Assembly: GCA_016715245.1 (NCBI GenBank)
Contig: JADKAS010000018.1
Span: forward strand, 1 to 64,000
Length of the DNA stretch: 64,000 nt
From: Saprospiraceae bacterium
GTDB lineage: Bacteria > Bacteroidota > Bacteroidia > Chitinophagales > Saprospiraceae
Direction: 5' to 3'
Part shown: positions 28,684-37,991 of the stretch, in pieces
How positions within the stretch are numbered: position 1 is the stretch's first letter
How the letters are laid out: each line of letters begins with the position of its first letter
Made by a program: the position numbers and the translations under genes
Notes under the pieces: generated by a model
Told to the model about the DNA's origin: nothing
The model's input: the letters and a program-made list of their open reading frames with translations, nothing else
Database searches by the model: none

Positions 28684-29040
28684 ATGTATAGGACATTTTT
28701 ATTTTTCAGCGTCGTTTTTCTGTTGAGTTCCTGCGAACCAAAGGTATTACCTACCGTCATCGAATTTAAGCAGGATCAAGTAATGGTGAAGTTTTCCCAC
28801 ATGAGTACAATGGCTGAATTTGCTCAGGCTGCCATTCAATGTAATGAACGAAATATTAATATGCAATATGCCGGCAGTGAGTTTTTTGAAGACGGCAGAG
28901 TTAAAAAACTGGCTATTCAACTCACCATGCCAAATGGGAAATCCGGAAATACCACAGCGGACCTGACCACATTACAATACAAGTATTACGGATTTATGGT
29001 TGCCGACAACGGATATTTTAAGATTGGTCATATCGACTAA
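28684..29040 (+). CDS. small lipoprotein, hypothetical
   Basis: A 118-residue protein from ATG 28684 with a lipoprotein signal (MYRTFLFFSVVFLLSSCEP), 13 bp after the hydratase stop. The mature part has no recognised domain. The start choice is set by the signal peptide. It lies 11 bp before ligA and is probably in the same transcript. Confidence 0.7.
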   Translation: MYRTFLFFSVVFLLSSCEPKVLPTVIEFKQDQVMVKFSHMSTMAEFAQAAIQCNERNINMQYAGSEFFEDGRVKKLAIQLTMPNGKSGNTTADLTTLQYKYYGFMVADNGYFKIGHID

Positions 29041-29051
29041 CCCTGTTTCAA

Positions 29052-31165
29052 ATGGACGGACAAAATAACATCAGTGAAATGATGGGGAAATCCCGCATCT
29101 TTTTACAACAAAAAGCGGGTATAAATGATATGGAATCTCTGAGAGATGTTTTGAGATTTCATGAAAACCGGTATTACATACAGCACGATCCATTAGTTTC
29201 CGACGCTGAATATGACATTTTGTACAATCAGTTGAAGGAACTTGAAAGAAATTACCCCGAGCTGATAACGCCGGATTCTCCTACACAAAGGGTTGCAGCT
29301 GACCTTTCACCTGATTTTCCCCAGGTACAACATGTAACACCGATGTTGTCCCTGGACAATGTGTATTCGGATGAAGACCTGAATGATTTTGATACTGGAA
29401 TCAAAAAGTTACTTGCTTTAGCTTCTGAAAAAAATGTTCAGTATTCGGTGGAACCGAAATATGATGGCGGAAGTATTTCATTATTATTTGAAAATGATGT
29501 TTTAGTAAGAGCCGCTACGAGAGGAAATGGAGTGTTGGGTGAGGACATCACACCTAATGCAAAGTCTATGCCCAGTATACCGCTTAAAGTATCCTTTTCT
29601 TCCATTGGCTGGAACAAGGTTGAACTCAGGGGTGAGGCGCTTATCAAAAAGGAAAATTTTGAAAACATAAATAAACTCAGGGAAGAAAACGGGCTGACCT
29701 TGTTTGCCAATCCGCGTAATGCTGCCACCGGAGGATTACGTACAAAAGATGCCAATGAAACCAGAAAAAGGGGTATTGAGGCTTTTATTTACCAGGTAGG
29801 TTATGTCGAAGATAAAGAAGGGAATGACATTACTCGCAATATAGATTCTCATTTTCAGAATATTGAACAATTGGGTGCTTTGGGTTTTAAGATACCCGGG
29901 GTCGAAAAAAATTATGTTCGGGTATTCAGGAAGTGATAAAATTTATCAGGGACTGGGAGATAAAAAGAGATGACTTTGCCTATGAAATTGATGGCATGGT
30001 GGTTAAAGTGGATAAAAAAGAATACCAGGAAAAATGTGGAAGTACCGCGCATCATCCCCGATGGGCTACTGCGTTCAAATTTAAGGCTAAACAAGCTACA
30101 AGTATTCTCAGGGACATAGAATATCAGATAGGAAAAGTAGGAAGTGTCACACCGGTCGCAAAAATTGACCCTGTATATCTGGCAGGTGTAACCATTTCAT
30201 CCATTTCGCTTCATAATGATGATTTTATCAGGGCTAAAGACCTGCGTCTTGGAGATACGGTTCTTGTGGAGAGGGCAGGGGATGTGATTCCATACATCGT
30301 CAAATCTTTTCCTGAATTGAGGAAAGGAAATGAATTGGAAATTCTTTTCCCAAAATTTTGTCCGGCAAATAAAGTGGAGGAAGTCGCTTTGATTCGTGAA
30401 GAAGGAGAAGCGGCCTGGCGTTGCGCCAATTGTACATGCGGCGAACAAAATCTGCAAAAGATGATATTCCATGTGTCAAAAGAGGCGATGGATATTGATG
30501 GTTTTGGAAAATCCTATGTTGAAAAATTTCACCAGCTGGGTTGGTTGAAAGATATCAGTGATATATACAATCTCGATTATGATAAAATTGCTGGGCTGGA
30601 AGGTTTTGGTGCCAGGTCAGTTGAAAATTTACAGATCTCAATTGAAAAAGCTAAAAAAAACCCGATTCAGAAATTGTTGCATGGATTGAGTATCCACCAT
30701 TTGGGCAAAAAAGCTTCCAAACTTATAGCCAGAGAAGTATCACATGTATTGGACCTGACATCCTGGGATGAAGAAAAATTTACAAATATAAAAGACATAG
30801 GTCCTGTTGTTGCCCGGAATGTGATGGAGTATTTCAAAAATCCGGTAAATATCGAAATGCTTCGTAAAATGGAAACATTTGGTGTTAATCTGACACAGAC
30901 AGAAGAGGATAAACCTGTAGCAGTTTCTGAAGATGCTCCTTTGTTTGGAAAAACCATATTGTTTACAGGAACGCTGACGACGATGGACAGAAAAATTGCT
31001 CAGGAGCTTGCAGAAAAAGCAGGGGCTAAAGTGTTGTCAGGCGTCAGTTCTCAACTAAACATTCTTGTTGCCGGTGAAAAAGCAGGTTCAAAACTTAAAA
31101 AAGCCCAGGAATTGGGAACCGTGGAAATCTGGGATGAAGAAAAATTTGCCGGAAAAATTATATGA
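29052..31165 (+). CDS. ligA: NAD-dependent DNA ligase LigA (one frame break)
   Basis: Seals nicks in replication and repair using NAD+; normally essential. The first frame (29052-29936) holds the Ia domain (YYIQHDPLVSDAEYDIL) and the nucleotidyltransferase motif EPKYDGGSISLL with the adenylated Lys. The second (29933-31165) has REDxxYEIDGMVVK-type text, the OB fold, the four-Cys zinc finger (CPANK...CANCTCGEQ), helix-hairpin-helix repeats and a C-terminal BRCT domain (LFGKTILFTGTL). One missing base near 29931 (AGG A-A GTG) joins RVFRK to VIKFIRDW. The joined protein is about 704 residues, normal for LigA. As a split LigA would be lethal unless another ligase exists, a sequence error is likely. 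Confidence 0.92.
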
Positions 31166-31321
31166 TGCTTTATATTTCTATTGGTGTTTTCAGAAAAAGA
31201 TTAATTTTGATGAATACATTAAATTGAAATGTTTATTTAGGCCAGAACGATTTGATTTATTTTAATTTTTACATACATTTCTCTGAATAAAACATTTAAG
31301 TAAAAACTTAAAAAAATACAT

Positions 31322-33106
31322 ATGTCTGTTTTACCTAAATGGTTGTACTTCATTAGTTTTGGTATAATTTTATATACCGCTTTGTTTTTTTACCCCAGAT
31401 GGGAACAAACCAGAACCGAAGCAACCATTGGCTGGGATGTTTCCGGGTACTACATGTACTTACCGACGTTTTTTATTTATAAAGACGCCAAAAAAATGTC
31501 GTTCAGGGATAGTATCATTCAGAAATATTACCCGACGCCTGATTTTCACCAGGCATATATTCATCCCCCTTCAGGTAATTTTGTATTTAAATATTCGGCA
31601 GGCCAGGCCATTGCCATGTTTCCCTGGTTCTGGATAGGACACCTTTATGCAAAAATTTCTGAAAATTACCTTGCTGATGGGTTTTCCTATCCTTATCAGA
31701 TCAGTATTGGAATAGGGATGTTGTTTTGGGGTTTACTTGGTTTATTTTTTCTGAGAAAAATATTGAAGGTATATTATGACGAATGGACAACAGTTTTAGC
31801 TCTTTTTCTTTTGATAACAGGAAGTAATCTTCTGAATTATATTGCCATTGATCAGGCAATGACTCATTCTACCTTATTTACTATATATACTTTAATTATT
31901 TGGAATACTATTCGGCTTTATCAATCAGTGAATACAAAAAGAATTATATGGCTTGGGTTGTTATGCGGTTGGGCAGCATTGATACGCCCCACTGATTTAA
32001 TTGCTGTTCTGATCCCATTATTATGGGGTATAAATTCTTATGAAGACATTAAAGCGCGCTTACAACTTTTGAAAGTACACTTACCAAAGTTGATTGTTTT
32101 TATGGTATGTGTTGCATTGGTTGGTTTAATACAACCTGTTTACTGGAAATGGGCAACAGGAGAATGGATTATTTACAGTTATCAGGATCAGGGTTTCAGT
32201 TGGCTGCATCCTCATGTCAAAAATTTTACTTTTAGTTATAAAAGTGGTTGGTTGCGGTACAGTCCCTTATTGATATTGTCATTTATTGGCATCTTTCCAT
32301 TTATTCGACAGAATAAAAACATACTTCCGGTACTGGTATTAATGGGCCTCAGTTTTTATATAGTTACTGCATGGGATCAGTGGGACTACGGAAGCACCGG
32401 GGGAAGGGCCATGGTTCAATATTATCCCTTGTTTGTTTTTCCTATGGCTGCATTGTTGGAAGCTGTCAGGAAAAATAAATTTTTCTCTTCCGTTTTTTTT
32501 GTAGTATCTGTCATTTTTGTTTATGTAAATATTTGGTGGGTATATAATGCCCATACAGGAAAAGTACAGGTTCTAAATCTAACCAAAGAATATTATTGGA
32601 AAAAAATCGGAAGATGGTCAAGCGCTGAATCAGACACTAAATTGCTTTTTAATAATTATTCTTATGAAGGTATACTGAAGAATGAAAAGGTTATTTATGA
32701 AAATAAATTTGAAAATGACACTACGGCTAACAGTGTTTCTGTAGAGGGTAATGGAAAAATTTTATTAAACAAGGACCTTCAGTATTCTGGTATTTATACA
32801 ATCAAAAACCCCGGGGGGCCACAAAACAGAGTACGTGTTTACAGTGTATTTTCTTGTGAGGAAAAGGAATGGACAGATTGGAAACAGGCTCAGTTAATAA
32901 TAAAATTTTATAGAGGTGAAACGGAGGTTCAAAACAATTTAATACGTATACACCATTTTTTAGAAAACTCAGAAACAAGAGAACTTTTTCTTGATGCCAA
33001 ATGCCCTGCAGTTTGGTCTCATTTGTCTGTTCTTTACTGGAATGCGGAAGGAGATAAACAACTTCGGATTGATGATTTGAAGGTGGTCTTATTTTCCGAA
33101 GAGTGA
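31322..33106 (+). CDS. ArnT/GT39-like multi-pass membrane protein
   Basis: A 594-residue protein with about ten membrane helices across residues 8-410 and a soluble C-terminal region of about 170 residues. The N-terminal loop GWDVSGYYMYLPTFF places acidic residues where GT-C glycosyltransferases have theirs, and DQWDYGSTGGRAMVQYYPL is typical of Bacteroidota glycosyltransferase family 39-like or DUF-type proteins. It may transfer a lipid-linked sugar to envelope glycans or O-glycosylated proteins; no acceptor can be named. A truncated relative of its N-terminus is at 23882. Confidence 0.65.
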   Translation: MSVLPKWLYFISFGIILYTALFFYPRWEQTRTEATIGWDVSGYYMYLPTFFIYKDAKKMSFRDSIIQKYYPTPDFHQAYIHPPSGNFVFKYSAGQAIAMFPWFWIGHLYAKISENYLADGFSYPYQISIGIGMLFWGLLGLFFLRKILKVYYDEWTTVLALFLLITGSNLLNYIAIDQAMTHSTLFTIYTLIIWNTIRLYQSVNTKRIIWLGLLCGWAALIRPTDLIAVLIPLLWGINSYEDIKARLQLLKVHLPKLIVFMVCVALVGLIQPVYWKWATGEWIIYSYQDQGFSWLHPHVKNFTFSYKSGWLRYSPLLILSFIGIFPFIRQNKNILPVLVLMGLSFYIVTAWDQWDYGSTGGRAMVQYYPLFVFPMAALLEAVRKNKFFSSVFFVVSVIFVYVNIWWVYNAHTGKVQVLNLTKEYYWKKIGRWSSAESDTKLLFNNYSYEGILKNEKVIYENKFENDTTANSVSVEGNGKILLNKDLQYSGIYTIKNPGGPQNRVRVYSVFSCEEKEWTDWKQAQLIIKFYRGETEVQNNLIRIHHFLENSETRELFLDAKCPAVWSHLSVLYWNAEGDKQLRIDDLKVVLFSEE

Positions 33107-33183
33107 CGGAAAAATTGTGTTTTTGGCTTTTGAAAGGTAAGAAAAATGGTGCAAGAGAGCTAAAGTCTTATGTTCATATAATA

Positions 33184-33210
33184 AAAAAAGAGGACAATTG
33201 CCCTCTTTTT
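33184..33210. terminator. bidirectional terminator
   Basis: AAAAAGAGG...CCTCTTTTT: a stem with flanking A and T runs between the membrane-protein gene (+, ends 33106) and rpmA (-, ends 33269). Confidence 0.85.
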
Positions 33211-33268
33211 GCTAATTTTAATTCGTTTTTACTACAAAAATCGTTTTTGGTAATGTAAACCCGAAAAA

Positions 33269-33895
33269 TTATTCTTCTTCATTGGAGGCCACTTTGCCAC
33301 CATCCAAAGATTCTTGTAATGTTTTTAATTCGTCCCATTTACCATCTGCAGCCAGAGAAGCTTGTTGTGGCCATGTGCCTGGGTTATGAGCTGCAAATCT
33401 TGGTCCTGCTTCGCTTAATATGTCTTTCAGTTTATCGACATCACTGCCGGCAAGGTCTGCAAATGTCATAATTCCTGCATTATTAAACAACTCAGCTATT
33501 TTAGGACCTATTCCTTCAATTTTTGCAAGATTGTCCTTTGATGAAGAAGGCTTTGCAGCAGGTGCAGCTTTTTCAACCGGAGCTGCCTTTGCTGCAGGTT
33601 TGGCGTTTGCAACCGGAGCAACGGTTTCCTTAACTTCAATCAATTCAGGTAAAATACTTACGTAATTTTTATTGTCCTTTGCTTTTCTGAAAGTAACAAT
33701 TCCATCTACTCTCGCATGAAGGGTAAAATCTTTACCTAAATAAGTATTGTCACCAGGATGAAATTTTGTACCTCTTTGTCTTACGATGATATTACCGGCT
33801 TGTGCATACTGACCGCCAAATAATTTTACTCCTAATCTTTTACTTTTACTGTCCCGTCCGTTGTCTGAACTACCGACACCTTTTTTATGAGCCAT
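33269..33895 (-). CDS. rpmA: 50S ribosomal protein bL27 with C-terminal helix-hairpin-helix extension
   Basis: Residues 1-85 are a normal bL27 of the large subunit near the peptidyl-transferase centre (MAHKKGVGSSDNGRDSKSKR, GGQYAQAGNIIVRQRGTKFH). Unlike typical bL27 (about 85 residues), it continues: an Ala/Pro/Lys-rich linker (about 90-115), then an HhH domain (AKIEGIGPKIAELFNNAGI, WPQQASLAADGKWDELK) to residue 208. That kind of extension is known to me from bL21 of other Bacteroidota; here bL21, encoded just upstream, is short. No N-terminal presequence before MAHKK is seen. Confidence 0.95.
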   Translation of the reverse strand: MAHKKGVGSSDNGRDSKSKRLGVKLFGGQYAQAGNIIVRQRGTKFHPGDNTYLGKDFTLHARVDGIVTFRKAKDNKNYVSILPELIEVKETVAPVANAKPAAKAAPVEKAAPAAKPSSSKDNLAKIEGIGPKIAELFNNAGIMTFADLAGSDVDKLKDILSEAGPRFAAHNPGTWPQQASLAADGKWDELKTLQESLDGGKVASNEEE

Positions 33896-33931
33896 TATTC
33901 TTAATTTTTTAGTGAAAAAAATATCCTGCGA

Positions 33932-34243
33932 TCAGGCAGTGATAGAATCGATTTTAATTTTGGAAAAACACTGTCTGTGTCCGTTTTTCTTTTCGTATCC
34001 TTTTCTCCTTTTTTTCTTGAAGACGATGACTTTATCACCTTTCACCCTGTCAAGGACTGTGGCTGATACGGAAGCTCCACTTATTACCGGCGTGCCTACT
34101 TTGATACTGCCCTGATTGTCAATCAGGAGTACCTGATCAAACTTTAAGGAAGTTCCCGGTTCGGCTTCTAGCTGGTGGACAAAAAGCTCCATGCCTTGTG
34201 TCACTTTGAATTGCTGACCAGCTATTGTTACGATTGCGACCAT
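33932..34243 (-). CDS. rplU: 50S ribosomal protein bL21
   Basis: A 103-residue bL21 (VAIVTIAGQQFKVTQG ... KVIVFKKKRRKGYEKKNGHRQ), which binds 23S rRNA in the large subunit. It is the first gene of the rplU-rpmA operon, with 36 bp to rpmA. It ends at the usual core length, without the HhH tail that many Bacteroidota bL21 proteins have. A consensus promoter lies upstream. Confidence 0.95.
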   Translation of the reverse strand: MVAIVTIAGQQFKVTQGMELFVHQLEAEPGTSLKFDQVLLIDNQGSIKVGTPVISGASVSATVLDRVKGDKVIVFKKKRRKGYEKKNGHRQCFSKIKIDSITA

Positions 34244-34275
34244 GATTAAAAAATTTTAAATTTGAAAAATGGCTG

Positions 34276-34306
34276 CAAAGGTAATTATATCAACCGATAA
34301 AACAAA
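34276..34306 (-). promoter_or_regulatory. consensus Bacteroidota promoter of rplU-rpmA
   Basis: On the minus strand TTTG (34303-34306), 19 bp, then TACCTTTG (34276-34283): a textbook -33/-7 pair for the Bacteroidota housekeeping sigma factor, about 32 bp from the rplU start. Confidence 0.85.
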
Positions 34307-34371
34307 ATTATTTATAATAAATTTTCAGTCAGTAAAACTATTGACTAAGGAATGAAAATTGTAGGGACAAA

Positions 34372-34719
34372 CTATTTGGAATGGACCGGTTGCCCTTTAA
34401 AAAGTGCCATTCTTTGTTCTCCTGAAAGCAGTCCTTCAATTTGAGGAGTGTATTCCATTTCAATTTCTGTTCTTCTATCGGACATTTGTCTTTTGGTGAG
34501 TCCGGAATTCCATGATGTATGAACTTTAGCATATTTCTGAATCAAAAGTTCTTTTATTTTTCCCGTTTGTTCATTACTCAAAGCCAATTCAGAAGAGTTA
34601 AGATACTTTTCAATTTTTCCCATCTCTGTTTTAAGAAACTGAGACTCGGATATTTTGGCATTTTGACCTGCCATGGAAAAGGAAAAAAGTATAAAAATGA
34701 ATATTGCAAAATGTTTCAT
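34372..34719 (-). CDS. small exported protein, hypothetical
   Basis: A 115-residue protein from ATG 34719; the signal peptide MKHFAIFIFILFSFSMAGQ decides the start. The mature part is helical and charged (FLKTEMGKIEKYLNSSELAL, LLIQKYAKVHTSWN), with a spacing that recalls small Spy/CpxP-like periplasmic helical proteins, but no defining motif is present. Its promoter was not identified. Confidence 0.6.
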   Translation of the reverse strand: MKHFAIFIFILFSFSMAGQNAKISESQFLKTEMGKIEKYLNSSELALSNEQTGKIKELLIQKYAKVHTSWNSGLTKRQMSDRRTEIEMEYTPQIEGLLSGEQRMALFKGQPVHSK

Positions 34720-34916
34720 ACCAGAATTATTTAATTTTTTTGAAATATGCTTTTGTTCAGAAGGCAACTTTGTTTTAAAGGGTTTTAATCCTATTCTAAG
34801 ACCCTTATCAAACCCGATTCGTTGTCTGATATGATAAGAGAATACAAAAATAATGTTTTTTTTTATTCTGATAGCAGAAAATGTAAATTGTATGGAAACT
34901 GGACTCATGAATCAAC

Positions 34917-34946
34917 AAAAAAGCACCGGCATAACCGGTGCTTTTT
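34917..34946. terminator. terminator after tRNA-His
   Basis: Perfect stem AAAAAGCACCGG / CCGGTGCTTTTT with loop CATAA, directly at the 3' end of the minus-strand tRNA; it can work in both directions. Confidence 0.9.
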
Positions 34947-34947
34947 G

Positions 34948-35022
34948 GGAGACTAATGGGACTTGAACCCACGGCCCTCGGAACCACAATCCGATGCTCT
35001 AACCAACTGAGCTATAGCCTCC
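34948..35022 (-). tRNA. tRNA-His (GTG)
   Basis: The minus strand folds as a full cloverleaf: acceptor GAGGCTA / TAGTCTC, D arm GCTC AGTTGGTTA GAGC, anticodon loop with GTG in CGGATTGTGGTTCCG, and T arm GTGGGTTCAAGTCCC. An extra encoded G at -1 opposite C73, the hallmark of bacterial tRNA-His, confirms the identity. CCA is not fully encoded. Confidence 0.95.
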
Positions 35023-35048
35023 ATGATAGGGATTTTTAAATCCGGTCG

Positions 35049-35056
35049 CAAATGTA
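35049..35056 (-). promoter_or_regulatory. TAnnTTTG promoter box for tRNA-His
   Basis: TACATTTG on the minus strand, 26 bp upstream of the tRNA 5' end. Confidence 0.6.
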
Positions 35057-35186
35057 CAGTTTTTTTCGGAATTCAGAAAAATGAATTAATTATTTTTTTA
35101 AATGTTTTTCTGAAGATATAGTCATCTACCTTTATTCCGTTATTACTGCCTTTGCCAAACAGAAAAAAATATTTAGTATCCATATT

Positions 35187-35224
35187 GTAGCAGAATTCCT
35201 GGAGTTTCTCCGGTATTCTGCTAC
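35187..35224 (-). terminator. strong hairpin downstream of gdhA
   Basis: Arms GTAGCAGAAT / ATTCTGCTAC plus an inner GGAG / CTCC stem closing on TTT, 37 bp past the gdhA stop. There is no T-tract on the gdhA side, so it may protect the mRNA 3' end or be a non-canonical terminator. Confidence 0.5.
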
Positions 35225-35261
35225 AGCTGGTTTTCCAAACCTTTTTGCAGAATTAAAAAAA

Positions 35262-36683
35262 TTATGGAAATACGCCCAAAGTCATGTAGTCATTAGCTAC
35301 TTTTTCTAGGGCATTAACGAAAGCAGCTGAGCGAAGGCTTCTCATTTTTGGCTGATGTTTCCAGAATACTTCCATGATGTTTTCATATGAATTTACCATG
35401 GTCTCTTCCAGACCTGAACGTACCAAATCTATTTCATCCGCTCCTTTGGTCAAAATGGCTTTTTCTCTTTCATCAATGGTTTTGCCAGTCAGTTGTTCAA
35501 CCATACTTACAATGTTATTGTAGGTATTTTGGTTAAATCTCTTATCAATTCTTCCAAACCGCATATGTGAAAGGTTTTTAAGCCATTCAAAATAAGAGAC
35601 GGTCACACCGCCTGCATTGATATACATATCAGGAATGATAACAATATTATTGTCAAGAAGAACTTCTTCTGCTTCAGCGGTAATAGGTCCGTTGGCAGCT
35701 TCGCCAATTACTTTTGCTCTTACCTTGTGTGCATTATCTATAGTTATTACAGATTCCAAAGCGGAAGGAAGCAAAATGTCACATTCGATACTGACCCATT
35801 CTCCTCTGTCCGTCAATGTCGTTGAACCCGGGAATCCTAAAATACTACCTTTTTCTTTTCTGTATGCCAAAGCAGCTTCCATGTCAATTCCGTCTGCTTT
35901 GTATATTGTACCCTCAATTTCAGACAAACCGATGATTTTGACACCACCTTCTTCCTGAGAAATTAGACCTGCATACGAACCTACATTACCCATACCCTGG
36001 ATAACCATCGTTTTTCCTTCAATGCCCATGGTGGAACCAATTTTGTCTACCATCCTTTTGTCTTTAAAAAACTCTCTGAGGGCATAATATACTCCCCGGC
36101 CGGTTGCTTCAGTTCTTCCGTTGATACCGTTTTGTCGTACAGGTTTTCCGGTGACACAACCGGCAGCATCGATCTCTCCTCCTTTAAAAGTCTGGTAGGT
36201 ATCAAGTATCCATGCCATTTCTCTTTCGCCTGTTCCGTAATCAGGTGCAGGAACATCTATAGAAGGTCCGATAAAGTTTTTCCTGATCAACTCTACGGTG
36301 TATCTTCGTGTTATTCTTTGCAACTCATCTTCAGTATAGGCTCTCGGACTAATTTTCACACCTCCTTTGGCACCTCCGAAAGGAACGTCTACAATGGCAC
36401 ATTTGTAGGTCATCAAAGCGGCAAGAGCCATTACTTCATCCTGATTTACAAGATGAGAAAAACGAATCCCTCCTTTTGTAGGTAAACGATGGTGGCTGTG
36501 CTGAACCCGGTAGGCTTCAATTACCTCATAATTTTCTCCGATTTTTACCGGAAATCTCATTTGGTAAACGGCATTACACACCTTTATCTGTTCCAGTAAT
36601 CCCGGGTGAATATTGGTGTAACTAGCCGCAATGTCGAAATTGCGTTGAACGCTTTCGAAAAATTTTGCTTGTTTACTACTCAT
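35262..36683 (-). CDS. gdhA: Glu/Leu/Phe/Val dehydrogenase, likely glutamate dehydrogenase
   Basis: A 473-residue oxidative-deamination enzyme linking glutamate and 2-oxoglutarate. Seen are the catalytic-lysine segments (YRVQHSHHRLPTKGGIRFS, VDVPFGGAKGGVKISP), DVPAPDYGTGEREMAWI, and the Rossmann loop IQGMGNVGSYAGL. Residues ASN/GAAN-type text (VIGEAANGPITAEAEEVL) follow the family. Its start overlaps the ccmD-like gene by 8 bp, so it is translated from the end of the ccm operon. Substrate choice within the family (Glu vs branched-chain) is inferred. Confidence 0.9.
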   Translation of the reverse strand: MSSKQAKFFESVQRNFDIAASYTNIHPGLLEQIKVCNAVYQMRFPVKIGENYEVIEAYRVQHSHHRLPTKGGIRFSHLVNQDEVMALAALMTYKCAIVDVPFGGAKGGVKISPRAYTEDELQRITRRYTVELIRKNFIGPSIDVPAPDYGTGEREMAWILDTYQTFKGGEIDAAGCVTGKPVRQNGINGRTEATGRGVYYALREFFKDKRMVDKIGSTMGIEGKTMVIQGMGNVGSYAGLISQEEGGVKIIGLSEIEGTIYKADGIDMEAALAYRKEKGSILGFPGSTTLTDRGEWVSIECDILLPSALESVITIDNAHKVRAKVIGEAANGPITAEAEEVLLDNNIVIIPDMYINAGGVTVSYFEWLKNLSHMRFGRIDKRFNQNTYNNIVSMVEQLTGKTIDEREKAILTKGADEIDLVRSGLEETMVNSYENIMEVFWKHQPKMRSLRSAAFVNALEKVANDYMTLGVFP

Positions 36684-36903
36684 TTTTAATATGATTTTCT
36701 AATTTGGTAAGTTTATTGTCAATTCTGTAAAGAAAATAAAATATTCCTGAAAATAGTATCACAATAACAGCGACAACGGAATAGATTTTTCCTGTGCTTC
36801 GTAAAAAATCAATGCCCTGTGCATTGACTTCAGGGGACAAAAGTAACACCATCAAAATGATAATGAAACTTTGTTGTATAAATTTTTGTGTTTTTGTGTA
36901 CAT
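36676..36903 (-). CDS. CcmD-like small membrane protein
   Basis: A 75-residue protein: an N-terminal hydrophobic segment ending in NAQ, possibly a signal, then one membrane helix (IYSVVAVIVILFSGIFYFLY) and a charged tail (RIDNKLTKLENHIKNE). Position right after ccmC, size and topology fit CcmD-family proteins of Bacteroidota cytochrome c maturation. It lies 4 bp after ccmC and overlaps gdhA by 8 bp. Confidence 0.7.
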   Translation of the reverse strand: MYTKTQKFIQQSFIIILMVLLLSPEVNAQGIDFLRSTGKIYSVVAVIVILFSGIFYFLYRIDNKLTKLENHIKNE

Positions 36904-36907
36904 TTTT

Positions 36908-37966
36908 TTATTTGCTTTTTATAAAATATTGATCTTTTAGTCTTTCATATCTTGTTAAAATCTCTGCCATCCATTTTCCGATCAAAAATAGCGCAATGAT
37001 AGAAGGATAAAAAAACATTCTAAGTGTATTGTCGAGATCTTCCCCTCCCAGCGCAGGATTTCCACCATTTCCCGGATGTAAACTGTCTTGTAGTCTTGGA
37101 ATCACAAATACCAGCGGTATTAATGCTATAAAAGCAAAAATATTGTAAATCGCTGCTAATCGTGCTCTTTTGTCCTGATCGTATTGTATGCCTCTAAGTA
37201 TCAAATATGCAAAATAAATTAATAAAGCAATGGCCGTCATATTGAGTTTTACATCATTGGTCCAGAAGGTATTCCAGGTAAATTTAGCCCACACAGAACC
37301 GGTTAGAATACCAAGACTTCCGTATAAAATGGCCACAATAGTATAGGATGATGCCAAACGGTCATTATCAAAATTTCCGGAACGCAGATATCTTATCGAA
37401 TAATAGACTCCGTAAAGTAATAAAATGAACATGGCAAACCAAAGCGCCACATGGAAAAAGGTATTTCGTATGGTTTCATTCAAAATATTCCGGTAAGGAA
37501 ACTGAATTCCGGTGTAATTGTGAAATTTATCCATTTTACCATTTGTCCATTCGTTTGGGTTAAACATCAAACTATCTGTACTTCTGGAGACAAAAACAGC
37601 ATTCGGTAATATAAAAGCTCCATCTATTTCATTGTCTATAATTAAATGAAGAGGGTATACTTCATTTCCATCCGGTGCAGTTTCAGGTATTTGAAACTCC
37701 ATTTGCAAATGGTTGGGACCTTCAGCGTTGGTTTTTAAGGCATTGATAGCATGGGTTGAATCCAGTTTTAACCAGGCTCTGATATTTTTTGCCTGGTCAA
37801 AATGCGTATTGTATCCTGTGATATCAAGTAAAATATTTTCACCTGTTTTGGCGTTGGAAGGTTGAACTGAAGTGATTCCGGGTCTAAGAGGAATAGTCAT
37901 GCCCCCTATGAGCACATAGAGGAAAATAAATGCTCCGCCAAACTTCCACCACCATCCTTTCAACAT
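36908..37966 (-). CDS. ccmC: cytochrome c biogenesis protein CcmC/CcsA family
   Basis: A 352-residue membrane protein that handles haem for cytochrome c maturation. Six or more membrane helices follow an unusual periplasmic insert (about residues 30-165) after the first helix. The W-rich loop SVWAKFTWNTFWTND after one helix corresponds to the WWD haem-handling motif of CcmC/CcsA. It is the middle gene of ccmB-ccmC-ccmD. The insert of about 130 residues is larger than in proteobacterial CcmC (about 245 residues). Confidence 0.85.
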   Translation of the reverse strand: MLKGWWWKFGGAFIFLYVLIGGMTIPLRPGITSVQPSNAKTGENILLDITGYNTHFDQAKNIRAWLKLDSTHAINALKTNAEGPNHLQMEFQIPETAPDGNEVYPLHLIIDNEIDGAFILPNAVFVSRSTDSLMFNPNEWTNGKMDKFHNYTGIQFPYRNILNETIRNTFFHVALWFAMFILLLYGVYYSIRYLRSGNFDNDRLASSYTIVAILYGSLGILTGSVWAKFTWNTFWTNDVKLNMTAIALLIYFAYLILRGIQYDQDKRARLAAIYNIFAFIALIPLVFVIPRLQDSLHPGNGGNPALGGEDLDNTLRMFFYPSIIALFLIGKWMAEILTRYERLKDQYFIKSK

Positions 37967-37991
37967 TGTAATGATTTTTTTTGATTCATTT

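Noticed and set aside
29052..31165. Natural two-subunit DNA ligase
   Set aside because: The second part lacks its own credible start and the break falls inside the nucleotidyltransferase domain; a one-base indel is simpler.
35187..35224. Small RNA or riboswitch
   Set aside because: A simple hairpin downstream of gdhA; no promoter or conserved aptamer pattern seen.
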